Origin: Carallia brachiata
Taxonomy: Eukaryota > Streptophyta > Magnoliopsida > Malpighiales > Rhizophoraceae
Direction: 5' to 3'
DNA length: 64,000 bases
Assembly: GCA_021464245.1 (NCBI GenBank)
Contig: JADCRB010000013.1
Span: forward strand, 441,424-505,423
In this document: one piece after another, positions 47,801-59,847 of the stretch
Position numbering within the stretch: position 1 is the first letter of the stretch
Layout of the letters: each line of letters starts with the position of its first letter
Position numbers and translations under genes: made by a program
The notes under the pieces: model-generated
The model's input: only the letters and a program-made list of their open reading frames with translations
Database searches by the model: none
What the model was told of the DNA's origin: nothing

Positions 47801-50800
47801 TTTTTTTTTTTGTTAAAAGAAGTGAAAATTTTTCCTAAGCTGATTATTGTACATGTAAAAGGGGCCGAATGGGCCATTATAGGTTCTACCTGGCCCAACC
47901 CACGTTGAACAATATCAGGCTCGAACACAACCTGCTGTTAGGGCTTGGTTGGCCTACACCCGCAGCCCGTGGTCTAGGCTTGACATTGCCCATGCTAGGT
48001 TCGTGCTTAGGCACGACCCGAGCCTTAGACACAGCTCAAACCGAAGCACGACCTCTTTAAAAAATGGTGTAAAATTAAGTAGTTAAGTAGGTAACAAGCC
48101 TCAGACACTGGCTGAGGGGATCTGAGTGGCCGCCTTGTTAAGAGTGATGATTAAAATGATTTATATATTTTTCACTTTTATCTAAGATAAAATCGCACCA
48201 TTCCATAAGTTTTTTTTCTTTATTTTTTAAATTATAAATCATAAAAATTAGAGACAATATTTATAGGGTATACTTATCTACATTTTAACAAAGATACATG
48301 AATTTATATATTATATTCTATTGATACTTATTCATTTAATTTAAATTATCTTATTTATGTCAAAATATTTTTTTAACAAAAAATTGAAGCAATTTTTTAT
48401 GAATGGTACCATACCAAGCAAATATTTACATTGTATTTTCCATTTTTTGGGTTAAATTTTAAAATTTCATCTTTGTAATTGGTTATTTTAAAAGTTTAAA
48501 TATTTAATAATAAGAAAATAAATTTTTTCCTCAATCATTTAAATTGTATATTTATTTATTTATATATCAAGCACGATACAATTTAAGTACGATAAACGAT
48601 TTAGTTACGATAAATAACATATACATGAAATGATTAGGCAAGATTAACAATCTAGGGACAGAGCAATACGGGCTAGTAGTTTCTCGGCCTATGAGATGAA
48701 TCAAGCTCATTGCTTAAATTTTTAAGTACGATATAGAAGACAGATAGATCACGTGTTAACACAGTATGAAAATAAGTGAATTTCAAGAATAATAAGTCGT
48801 GTCTGGCATGGTAAGGCTCACTTTACATGTCCACTAATTATAATATTATAGAGTCTTTCTTTTTATGTTAAACTTGGACTCCTTATGATTTGCTAACAAA
48901 AATACTCTTAGAAGGCGTAACTGTATGCTAATTACTAAAAAGCCTTAAGAATATTCGGTGAGCTTTCAAAAGTTTAAGAAATTCATTGCAGATTATGTAG
49001 TACTAAATGATTATATCATTGCCCTTTTAGGCCAGAGCAATTTTTGTATCTGACCTATAAATACAATTGAGATTAGTAAATCAGGAGGGACCAATATATC
49101 AGAGTGTAATGGGTCATAAACTTTGAGCTGGATGATAAATATATTCTTGTTTTTGAACCTAAATTGCCAAATTGAGCTTATCAAATAATTTTTATAGCTT
49201 ATTTACCTTATCATTACGTTGGCTAATTAGTAGAAAACCAAATATAGAACATCATGATTTTACTTACGGGTTATTTTTCGGAAAATGACACTTGACATAT
49301 TAAACTATACCTTAAATTACAAAACACATACTAAGTTATCAGCAGTTACAAAAAAAAATACTATATTATAGTGCAGCATGAAAACCATAGTTGGTTTAGC
49401 GGCCGTTAATAAAAGATTTATTTAATAACAAAATGTCATTATAAATGGTTTAAACGACCAACATGCCCTTATAACAATTTTTAAGATTTATAAAATTTTC
49501 ATTAGACAACAAAAGTAAATCTAAACTTCCTTTGTTTGGATGCTGAGAAAAAGTAAGAGAAAGTTTGAAAATTAAAATAGTAGCTAATCTTATTTTGTAT
49601 CAGTCCAATTCACAAACTTTAGAGAATAAAAAAAAGGGAAAAAAAAAATCTAAGTCTGCCACTGCGCTTTCTTTCCCTTCATCGTCTATGCTGGGCAAAC
49701 TGCATCCCAACCCCTCCCCTCCACCAAACAAAAAAAGCAAGCTCAGGCAATGAGACCACTAATGCTCATCACCATCCTCCAAGTGAGTCGGAAAAAGACC
49801 ACTAGACCTTGTCCACCGAAAAGGTCAGATCAGTCTGATCCGACCAATGAATCATTCGTATTAATGCTAAAAAAATTTTTTTTTTTTTTTTTTTCCAAAG
49901 AAGTCCGTAATTATTTTTTTATTAAGATAATTTATAGATATATAATTAAACAACATTTTAATAACATTTTATTTATTTTAATATAATATAAACTAATTAT
50001 TTTTAATTAAAAAAATTGACTCGTCCGACTAACCTCCAAATTTGCAGTCAGACAATCAATTTAATGAATCAGACTCCAAACAGGTCAAGGTACGGTCCGA
50101 GTTCAAAAATTTTGCTAAAACTTGACCCAAAGTTGTAGGAAAATTATGAAAACTCTGTCATATTTTGAGAGGATAGTCGCTATAACTTGATGTGTTGAAA
50201 CTACTTGTTTACGGGACAAAAACTATCTTTAAAGACAATACATTTGTGTACGCTTTAAATAATAAGGTTATAAAAATAATTTATCTTTTAATTAACCCAA
50301 CAATATAAGTCTTTTTATAAATAGGTATTGAGCAGACACACCTGCACCTTGAATGAGACCCACATGCACTGTTGTCAATAACATTCATTAACGGAAAGCC
50401 AGCCGCGAAAAGCCCAACCCCATTGCCACCACCACAATATGGAGTGCAAAAATATTGAAGTAGAAGTCACAGCTAGAAAATTTTGAGATTCTGAAATCTC
50501 TTTCTTTAGATTTCTTGCCATTTTCTGGGAAATCAAAAGGAGAGCAAGAGACAGAGAGAGATGGGCAAAGGCATTTGGGGATTTCAGCGATAGGATAATC
50601 TGTTTGGCTGATGGGGTCAGGATTTGAATCAGGGAATCTTTACATAAATAAAGAATAAGACTCAGAGATTCAGGGCTGATTAGGGTTACTTTGAGAAGAA
50701 GAATAGAGATAATTAGCAAAGAATCAAGACTCAGGGTTTATTGATATTTCTACTAGTATAAGTGTCAAAATGAGTGTCATAGGGTCAAGTTAGGTTATTT

Positions 50801-53800
50801 TTGGATTAAGTTACATTTAAATTATTTTATATTAAATTTAAGTCAATATGTAGATTGAACAAGTCATTTTTTTTATGAAGTAACATTTTTATAAAAAAGA
50901 TTTGAAATTTTGAAAAATTCTAAAAAAATTTTGAAAAATTCTAAAATATCAAAGAAAATCTTATAATCAAAAAATTATTCAAGAAATTTTTTAAAAAAAT
51001 TAAAAGCTCAAAGTAAAAGCTCAAAATTCATAGACAATTTTAAAGTATTTTGAAAAGAATTTATAGTTGCCTCATATAAGATACCCTAATACTTATATCT
51101 TAAAGTTTTTAAGTTTTAATTATAAAAAAGAGTGTGAGATTTATGAAAATGAAGAGATTTATTCTCATTATATAATTTACGACTCAACAGACTTTTTAAT
51201 AAACTGAAAAAAGGAATTTATAATTAAAATTTATAGTGAAAATTTACATTTTTTTAATATAAAATATGTGATTCAAATATTATAATCTTTTATTTTATTT
51301 CATTATGCTACCTTAAGAAAAAAAAATTCGGATCGTTGAATTCATTCGAGTTGAGTCAACTGTGACCCTAAATTTTTGCATCATTTTGTGTTTGGATCAT
51401 GTTTAAGTCAATGCTTTTTCGGGTCGAGTACAAGTCCAGTGAATTCAAATCGAACCATTGGATCATGTCAAAATTCGACGCCTGTATCTACTAATTGTCT
51501 TACATTGTATTTTTGTTTGAACAGCGTCTTACATTGTATCACTCTTATGCTATCTATATGATAACAACATAAATTGTAAGTAGATACGTATAGGTATAAC
51601 TTTAATAAATACGTAATTATTTAAATTATTAGGTCAAAAAAAATATTAAATTTTAAAAAAATTAAAAAATAAATAAAATTAAAATATTATCTAATTAATT
51701 ACATATTTTTATAAATTTATCATATACAACTATGTAGCTAACATTTAATAATACCTTCACATCAATCAATCATAATTCATGACTCAAACTGTAATTCATC
51801 AAGTACAATGGATTTTTCTTTGACAAATAATGGCTACGGGTAACAGCTACTTCAAACATTTCTAAGTACAAAAAAAAAAAAAAAAACAACTACATCTTAC
51901 AACCTAACAAATTCCCGCTAAAGCTAACTACTTGTTTATTGTCATTATTCTTGCCACGTGTCAATTCTTTGTAACTTCCTTCAGTCAACCGAGTCAACGC
52001 CAGCACTTCTAATTGTTTACCATTAGCAAAGTAGAAAGAGAGAGAGGGAGATTGGTCGTGAGGTGAACAAGGACGACAGGGAACAAGAAATCAAGCTCGG
52101 GTTGTATTTGGTGGATTTCTGATATCTTAGTTTACATATAAAAGTAGGGTCTTGCCTGCAAAAATTATTGTTATCTTTTTTAAAAAATAATCATTTATAT
52201 ATAACATATGTTGATTAGTTATTAAAAATTTAAAAATTAAATATATTATAAATTTTTATTAAAATATATTGATGTATTAATTTTTAATTAATAATTATAA
52301 AAAAAAAAGTAAAAAATGATTATTGCTGACAAATTCTATGAAAGCATTAGTGACTTTTTATGAATTCCGTCTATTTTAACTAACCTCTGTGCTCATGGGA
52401 CGTGTTCTATAACTTATAATAAATTTTTATGTGTTTTGCAATTAAGGCATAGCTTAATATATCAAGTGTAATTTCCCTGTTTTCTTTCATATAGTTTATA
52501 TCTGCATAATTGTTTCTTTTAACAGACCAAAAAGAAGGATTTAAGTTGCATTAATTGCTAGTAAGTAGGAGTATACTAACGTATTTATATGTGCTCTTGT
52601 GATCAGAGATCATTCTTCAAACAGTTTTATGGGTCTATTACTAAATCGGACTACATCGCACTTCGACAAGGATTTATCAGGGTTAGATTTCCACCACACT
52701 ACTGAAGTGCAGCATATATGCTTAATTTCATTAGCATCAAGTAGTTTCTATCTAATTTGTTTGTAAAATAATTGCTGCAAGGTGCATGAGCATAGACATC
52801 AATATATCATTTTCATCATATATTCCCCAACATTATTATTGCAGACTCATTGCCCCAGCATGCCAGATTTTGATTTTCACAAGTATATGCTGCGGACACT
52901 TGAAGTTGATTTCAAGAAAATTGTTGGCATAAGGTAAAACCTTCAACTCTTGTTCTTCTTGGGAAAAATTTGTACTTCCGCCTTCTATGTTCATTTTTTG
53001 GCTGTCCAATTAATAAGCTGAATGAAATTGCCCCGCAGCTGGTACCTGTGGCTTTTTGTGGTGATGTTTCTGCTACTCGACATTGAAGGTAATTTTCTAT
53101 AAGTAGACCCAATTCAGAAGCTCTGCTCCAAGTTTCAGAACGATCGAGAATTGTGAATGTCAATCCTTCCCTCCTTCCTTCCTTCCTTCCTAACACGTAT
53201 GAAATGAAATTGCAGGCTGGCACACGTACTTTTGGTTAGCCTTTTTGCCATTGATTGTAAGTGGATCAGCTATATTATATGCTCTATAGTGATTAATGAT
53301 GATGATTGGAATGGATGGGATATTAATGGAGTATAAGTGTACCAACTTTGAGCTTTGAACGGAGTGACAGCTTCTGCTACTGGTGGGCGCCAAGTTAGAG
53401 CATGTAATTGTCCGTTTACAACAAGAAGTTGCTGAAAAGAGGCATGACAGGGAAACAGCAGGAGTGCAACCTTCTGATACGCATTTTTGGTTTGGTCGCC
53501 CCGGCATTGTCCTTTACTTGATTCAGTTCATTCTATTCCAGAATTCATTTGAGATTGCCTTCTTCTTCTGGATCTTGGTATGTTAATTAGAAGAAAAGAA
53601 ATAAAATAATGGAACATGCCTTGCTAATTAATTTCTAGCCCCCCAATGCTGCACATTGGTTAAATTTTGCCTTTTGCCTCCTCTACCAGGTCACCTACAG
53701 TTTCCGTTCCTGCATCATGGAGAAGCTGGGGTATATTGTTACAAGGCTAATTATCGGGTAACCATTTAATTTTTTCCCTGTTTCTTGCAAACTTTTTATT

Positions 53801-54459
53801 CTTCGTTCCATTATCCAAAGGAGCATAATTAATAATGTATGTCATTTTAATTACTACTGATGAATACCAATGTTGATTAATGAATATTTGTCTTTGGGCG
53901 CGCAGGTTGATTGTTCAAGTTTTATGCAGTTACAGCACCTTGCCACTGTATGCTCTAGTATCTCAGGTCAGGTTCATGACAGCCCCCTACGCAATAAAAT
54001 TTTATAATGTCCACCTAAGATATCTTTATTTTTTATTTTTTATTTTTTGGTATCAAAGGAGAGGTGGGTAAGAGTTCGAACCCTGTCTCTAAATTAGGCT
54101 AATAGTCGGATAGCCACCTCCTGCTCTAAGGCAGGTGGTTCATCTATGATGACATAACAATGAACAACTCACCTTTTACGTGCCATTGTCAATTGATGGG
54201 GTTTTTGTTTTTGCCGACGTGACGGCTGGCCGAGTGAAGATGGGAAGCAAGTTCAAGGAAGGCATGTTTAATGAGCACGTGAAATCGGGGTTGCAGTTTG
54301 GCTGGATTCAAGGAGGCCTGGGACTCAGCTGCAGAGATCAGCCATGAACCCTGTCCTCAGAGCACTCAAGTACAGGAAATGATTGAAGTTGAAGGACGTC
54401 GAGCACCACCTGAGCTTTCTCATTGTTCGGCAACCGAAATGCCGTCGCCACCTCCTTGA
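44545..54459 (+). CDS. MLO: MLO family seven-transmembrane protein
   Basis: Fourteen exons: 44545-44667, 45038-45095, 46264-46463, 46648-46764, 47176-47233, 47435-47526, 52607-52681, 52845-52933, 53039-53088, 53216-53256, 53371-53577, 53690-53757, 53906-53966, then 54240 onward. All borders are GT-AG and phases fit. MLO signatures include LEYTPTWVVAVVC, ELMLLGFISLLLTVSQ, LHQLHIFVFVLAVVHV, ARGYWRKAAVVSWL, SFFKQFYGSITKSDY, KYMLRTLEVDFKKIVGISW, GWHTYFWLAFLPLILLLLVG, LFQNSFEIAFFFW and VQVLCSYSTLPLYALV. MLOs are plasma-membrane proteins, reported as calmodulin-binding Ca2+ channels, acting in powdery-mildew susceptibility, pollen tubes or root responses; the clade here is undetermined. The literal last-exon frame stops at 54347 (448 aa). 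Another frame runs open to 54459 (485 aa) with a more plausible tail (AWDSAAEISHEP), which suggests a one-base frame error at about 54300-54322. The C-terminal calmodulin-binding stretch is therefore unclear. Confidence 0.9.
44788..44824. repeat. (TA)n microsatellite
   Basis: Uninterrupted TA tract in intron 1 of the MLO gene, beside a SINE-like sequence. Confidence 0.95.
44838..44925 (-). mobile_element. tRNA-derived SINE candidate in MLO intron 1
   Basis: Read on the minus strand, tatagcttaattggtcccc (A-box-like) precedes gtttgagttcaaattatacc (B-box-like) at tRNA-like spacing. The (TA)n tract follows as a possible tail. The copy is short and decayed. Confidence 0.4.
47527..52606 (+). other. 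5.1-kb intron 6 of the MLO gene, repeat-filled
   Basis: Bounded by ttg|gtatgt and tgatcag|agatca; the other MLO introns here are about 0.1-1.2 kb. It holds several repeat blocks. One lies at 47865-48060, rich in gcccgtg, gcacgacc and ctcgaacac strings, with related strings to about 48.85 kb. Another (about 49.3-49.5 kb) has ccaacatgcccttataac. A third has gtccgagttc-type strings at about 50.0-50.1 kb. No intact nested gene was recognised; frames at 50375-50719 have no family match. Confidence 0.75.
47865..48850. mobile_element. Non-autonomous element candidate rich in GCACGA/GGGCC motifs
   Basis: A GC-rich core (47865-48060) with ggcacgacccgagcc, aagcacgacc and ggctcgaaca sits in AT-rich intron DNA. 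The motif tcaagcacgatac, the phrase agtacgata and cgtgtctggcatgg recur to about 48.83 kb. Such short-motif arrays are typical of plant hAT-like non-autonomous elements, but ends and target-site duplication were not resolved. Confidence 0.35.
54040..54140 (+). mobile_element. tRNA-related SINE fragment in MLO intron 13
   Basis: ttggtatcaaaggagaggtg followed by agagttcgaaccctgtctc forms an A-box/B-box-like pair. The rest is short. It sits between exon 13 and the last MLO exon. Confidence 0.35.
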
Positions 54460-55189
54460 CATCTGGTCTTTCGGAGCTTCTACGTTCTCTTCAAGTTTAC
54501 TTCAGGTCTTTAAGCAACATAAACAGTTTCCCTGCAATACATGTGCAAAGCTCAAACTCAAACAAACAAAAAAAAAAAAAAAAAAGATTGATTCATAACT
54601 GCTAAAGATGTGTCTCAAAGACTAAAACACTTAAATTTATTAATTGAAAGTCTTATGTTCGACTCTTTAGATAAGAAATATAAGATTACACTTTATTTAG
54701 AATAACACTTTAGAATTTAAATCCACGTAAATTACACTTGTCAGTGAAGAAACACATTGACATTATAAATTATGTTAGTCTTTATATTTCAGTGATGTAA
54801 GATTCAATGCTCTTACCAAGAATAATAAAATTTTTTTTTATAGAATTCAATTTAGTTAAATTCATTTCTTTGGAAATTTGATTTGATTTGTAATTTTTAA
54901 AATGTAAGTATTCACTTCAAATCTCATCCTTTAAACAAACATTAATGAGATAACATGACTAATTTTCACTGAGACAAGTAAGAATTAAATATAATTCATT
55001 CAGTTCATTCTGTCACTCCAAAGTGCATGCTTTCATCGAAAGAATTCATTTCAAACTTTTCTATTTCAAACCTCTACAAAACAAAAGACTAATCCTATTA
55101 ACTCAATTGGGATGAACTCTATCCTCAGAAAAAGGAATGACTATATTGAAATTTATTGTAAAGTTTATACCAAATTAAGCTGCTAGAAA
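54460..55189. other. MLO 3' flank and intergenic DNA
   Basis: Poly-A run near 54567-54585. A possible SINE relic at about 54630-54710 contains cttatgttcgactcttt. No gene was recognised. Confidence 0.4.
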
Positions 55190-55790
55190 CAATAATTACT
55201 TTAGGCTGCTTAGCATAAAGTTCAACAAGATCTCCAATAAAATGCAAAAACAGGTAGTCTGATTATTATAGAGTTCGTTGCTTCTAGTTCTTGTCCTCCT
55301 CTCTAATCACTTGGAGAGAGTCACATTCAATTAGTATAGAGTAAAGCAACATCCAAAGAGAGATCAAGTTATCCATGAAAATCGCACGATCTATGTTGAA
55401 ATTTAATGAACCAAGAGGCAAGACATTCCAGTGAGAAGGGGAGTGCAATCTCATTCATCTGCAAGTCTCTGACAAATTTATGATGTACCTATAGACAAAT
55501 GGGACCAAATCGATCGGATCACGGGCACAACAATGCCAAATGAAAGAATTCCTATGTTTCTAACAATCACGGCAAAATAAGCTATAAGGTCTTTGCATCC
55601 ATGGCCACCTGTGGCCCCAAAAAATATTCTGCGAGGTTCTAAGCTTATAATCTCTAAAATAGAAATCTGAACTCTCCCTACAAAATTCTACAGAGTTCTG
55701 TGCTCTACATAAATGGGATCGTAAACCAAGAGGGCTGGGCAACCAAACAGCTTTGAGCCAAAGCAGAGTCCCGTAGGCAATGGATGGCGG
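55190..55790 (-). mobile_element. Decayed LINE open reading frame (RNase H-like region)
   Basis: On the minus strand, translations over about 55440-55200 read WNVLPLGSLNFNIDRAIFMD, then IECDSLQVIREEDKN and IGDLVELYAKQP. This resembles the RNase H-like segment of plant non-LTR retrotransposon proteins (the W.P...G..K.N.DGA and ESDS..V. pattern). Stops and frame breaks show it is dead. It lies between the MLO and VTT genes. The remnant upstream of that segment (to about 55790) is assigned only by proximity. Confidence 0.5.
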
Positions 55791-56294
55791 TCACAGGCTG
55801 AGGGCCACATACATTGCATGCACTGTCACAATGCATTTCTTTCCTCTATAAATTTGCTTTGCTGGGCTGAATATTTTTACAAGCACGTCAACAGAATTCC
55901 TTGATCTCATTAGTAACCTGCAATTCCATATGAACATTAATGTAGAGAAAAAGGTCGAAAAAAAAAAAAGTTAAAAGAGTATACGATGGTATCCTTTAAT
56001 GTAATGTACACATAATTAGACATTCACATCTATACAAATGTTTTCCATCAACAATATGGTTCATATCTTTTGCTCTCGTGTTTCTTTCCCCCTTTTTTTT
56101 CGTTCATGTACAACTACAACCCAATATACGAGAAAACAAGGATAAACAAACCTACAGTGATCAGGAAATCTAAAATGACTGTCCTGCAAAATTATTTATC
56201 TCAATTTTTCTTTTCTGAGGTAAGAAGTACATTCATTCAATTGTTCTAGGGCTCGTATGTTGAAAGGGATCACAACACATGAATCCTGAGACTT
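55791..56294 (-). other. Probable 3' UTR and flank of the VTT gene
   Basis: Lies directly after the VTT stop on the minus strand. No coding signal; the exact 3' end is not visible. Confidence 0.4.
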
Positions 56295-58514
56295 TCAAGC
56301 GGAAGTTTTCCCCATCTCAAAACTATGTCGGTTTGGACCGCTGGCTTCTCCGGAACCCTCTGTCCTGTCAAGCTCCTTCAGTGCTCTTTTTGCATAAATG
56401 GTGAAAGCAACAATGGTCACAATGGCAATTATAAAGGAGATGACATTGTATATGATTTCTACTGTAGTCATACGATGATTCCCATACTGCACGTCAGCAA
56501 AAGCTCTTATCAACCGGCCACTGCATAAAAACATATCAAACTGTTTAAGATAATGATGAAGAAGAAACAATAATATAGCAATAACAAGACCTTAATTTCA
56601 AATTTAAATGGGATCAAACACATAAATTTTTCTCACAATTCTACTCTATTATGAACTGAGTTTGACACAAGGTGTGACCATTTTAAATTCTCCATAGCCA
56701 AAGATTTCCAAGTCAACATAATTCACCACCTCTTCTCCTCTTACCATCCACCTAGATTTGGTTGGCCTTTAAATTGGATCATTATAGTTTTTCATTGGAT
56801 TTGCTCAAATAAACACAAACTTTATTCCCTCAGATTCAGAAAAAATAAAGAAAAAGGTCAAAGAAAAAATGAAAATTAAAGAAATTATTATTCGTATCTG
56901 CGAAGGTCAAACCCAATCACCAGAAAATAGCTCCCTTTAAATGTTAAAGAGAAAGAAGATGGTTGTACTTGGTTACTCATATCATCCTTAGTTGAACAGT
57001 CCATTAAAAGTGTTCCAAATAGATCTTCACCCCTAAGGAAGACAACTATTCTTTCTTCAGCATTTCACTTGAGTCAAATCCAACAATATAAACCAACAAA
57101 AAAAATAAAAAATCAAACAAACAGACCTATAGATGTAGATAAAAGCTTCTGGTATCATCCCAGCAACCGAACCACAGAGATAGGGCCAAAACCTCATACT
57201 TGTTACCACTATTGCATAGTTGAAAATAGTATATGGAAATGGTGAAATCCTAAAGAGTGCAACCACACGAAATTGATGAAACCAACTCCCTTCCGCAGCA
57301 AGTCTAAGCATAGCAGCTTTTTGGGGCCATCGCTTTAACCATTGCTGCAGTATCAACAGGAGATTATTTTCACAGGTGCAAAAGTATAAAAGAGTTCAAG
57401 CGTGTGTGTTGTACATAATTCATAATCATTGAAAAAAGTATATTTAGTCTTACATGGATGCGCTCGCGAAATAGTAGCCCGATCCAGTAGGGCAGGACCA
57501 TCCCCACAGTTGTTCCCACCATTATTATCACGAATCCAATACCATATCCAAAAATCATCCCGGCTAACCACATGGAAGGGCCAGAAGGAATTAAGAACAC
57601 AGGGAACAAGGCGAGAGAAGCAATGAGTACAAGGGCAAGGACTGGACGACCAAAAGCAGTTGCCTCCCATTGCATAATTGGTAAGAGAACCTACATGTAC
57701 ATGAAATTTTTTTTTCCCAAATTTCAGTATGATAAATTATGCAAAGAGTTTTGTCAACTCATAGATTTGCATGTATGCATGCTTGCAAAAAGCTTGTGGA
57801 CAGTGATCCACGGATTTGATTGAATATGAACATGACGGACACTGCAAGCCTTGAAAGACAGCAATTTCATCACAGCTTTGCAAGAACTTTCAGGACAATC
57901 ACACGAAACACACTGCAGTGCACTAAAATATAATACATCAATCTTTATTTTAACCATATCGCTATGTGGAGGCCGAAAAATAATTAGAAGCATGTCAACT
58001 AGACAACAGTATCAATAATCAAAGTTGATGCCAAAGACTACTCCATGAATAGGCCAGTCAAAAATACTGCAGAGAAAGGCAGAATAACAAATTGAAGATG
58101 GCTCAGTTACGAAGGCATAAAAACACTGGAACGCTGACTATAGCACAGTATCAATAATGGAAATTGATGCCAAAGTAATGCATGTAAAATATTACCACAA
58201 ATTATTGCGGACACGAGCTACAATAGAATGAAAGGCGCACTAAGGAAAGAAAGTACCTTCTCAAAAAGAAACGGCACTCCCCATTTCAAGAAAATGAGCA
58301 AAAATATGGTGAAGACAATACAAAACACTAAAGCTTTGCACCACCAAATGAAAGATTTAATCCTTGCTTTCACTTGAGGCTCTAAGCCGTGGGTTTCAGC
58401 TGCCCCAGTTTCATTTTGAATAACAAGCCTAACATATTCACTATCATCCCTCGCAGGTTGCTCAGAGTTTGCACTGTAGTCTTCTTTGTTTAGTCCCACA
58501 GAAGAGTCTGGCAT
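56295..58514 (-). CDS. VTT-domain (SNARE-associated Golgi / TVP38-TMEM64-like) membrane protein
   Basis: Coding exons on the minus strand are 58514-58257, 57690-57454, 57344-57127 and 56520-56295, giving 312 residues in one frame. A polar N-terminus precedes a first TM helix at about residues 60-80 ([19 protein letters not shown]). The VTT core follows: [39 protein letters not shown] and [11 protein letters not shown] carry the conserved Gly, Arg and NY positions. A last TM helix ([20 protein letters not shown]) and a charged tail complete it. Proteins of this fold are DedA-like; animal relatives scramble lipids in the ER, and the role in plants is inferred. A leader exon lies about 1.1 kb upstream, so the start codon is in the second exon. 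The Arabidopsis counterpart I recall is At2g02370, near the CCR-like and NYN loci. Confidence 0.9.
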
Positions 58515-59644
58515 CACTATCAAGATCCCTGTGGGCTGTGCATACAAGAGAATAGATAATTTAGGCATTGGGTGAAGAAAGCATAATTTAGAGGATAGAG
58601 AGTAATGCAGTTATATGCAATGCAACTCATATAGATCCCAACATTTAAAACGCAGGGAGAACATAACTGATATCCATGCAAAGTTTTGGATCCCATTACT
58701 ATGACAACCAAGCCAAAAAAGAATGTCTCGATGCACTACACGCTGTGGGAAAAGGTCGGATTTACTCAGCCTCACCCTTATTTTCACAAAGAGATTGTTT
58801 CCGTAACTCGAACTTGTAATAACAAGTAACGAAAACAATTCGATCACTGCATCTAGTTGACCACGCCAAATGAGATAACTTTGCCAAACTGCTTCCGGCT
58901 TTCATATGCAAATGCAGTAACCAACAAGCGCCTATTTGGACATGTCAACAAAGTATCCAATATTAATGGCAACGTAGCGGTTACAATAACGTGCAGGGCA
59001 ATGCCAGGCACTCATGTTTACACTGATGGAATTCATGAAACACTAAAAGTCCGATTAACGGGGAAAGATAACAACAGAGACAAACGTTTTCAATAAATAA
59101 GCACATCCTTATAGATATTGTCCTCAAGAAACAGCTTCAGAACTAAAGGAATAACCAAGAACCATAGCAGCACTCCGTCTCTGACTACCAACTAAACGAT
59201 CATATGAGTCATAGGTAACTTCGATCAAGTCAGAAACGCCACCAGTCAACTACAGTAAAGTATTGATTCGTTTGCAGAACTACAAATTGGAGATCAGAAA
59301 TGGTTATATAACATCATTTAACCATCCGATCAAATATATGAACAAATAAACTACTTAATTATCAATTGTAATGAAAACCCATAAAAAAAAAATTGCATTG
59401 AAGCATATGAAATTTAATCTATATATCATCTCAAAAAAATATCAAGAAAAAATAAAAAAATAAAAATATCAGTCAGCAAAAAAAAAAAAAACAAAGAAAA
59501 AGACACAAACGAACCATCGAATCGCCGCCTTGTTACTAATTTATTTATTTTTTATTTTTACAACTTTTTCTGATTGTGTGCGTGTGAAGATGGGCAGGGG
59601 CAGAGAGATACAAGAAACGGCAAGCTCGCCGGCTTAAAGATTAC

Positions 59645-59810
59645 CTGTGTATTTATTGATTCCGTCGCGGCGAGAGGCGGAGTTGGGTCGCCGTTGGTGA
59701 GATGCTGCAGACGACCTGTTCGACCTGTGGTCAAACAAAAAATTAACACAGCAGCCGAGCCTAGGCAGCCCAGAGCCACAAGGAAATAGAGTGGGAGGAT
59801 CGAGGAAGGA
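59645..59810 (-). other. Probable 5' leader exon of the VTT gene, with a uORF
   Basis: A consensus donor (atacacag|gtaatc) lies at 59645/59644 on the minus strand. The acceptor ccacag|ggatct lies 14 bases before the VTT start codon. Spliced together they form a leader. An ATG at 59779 opens a frame of 45 codons to the donor, then Gly-Ser-stop after the junction. The uORF would thus end five bases before the main ATG. The exon is GC-rich and lies just below a TATA-like site. The 5' limit is estimated. Confidence 0.5.
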
Positions 59811-59835
59811 ATCGATATTTTCCTATTTGATTGGT

Positions 59836-59847
59836 TATATTTATATC
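59836..59847 (-). promoter_or_regulatory. Candidate TATA box of the VTT gene
   Basis: The minus strand reads gatataaatata about 30 bases before the estimated leader start, at the edge of the GC-rich leader. Confidence 0.35.

Noticed and set aside
50375..50719. 114-codon minus-strand frame nested in the MLO intron
   Set aside because: No known domain and no supporting splice structure; left as part of the intron.
59558..59779. 73-codon frame at the VTT leader as a main coding start
   Set aside because: Spliced to the VTT exon it stops after two codons, so it can only be a uORF or chance frame.
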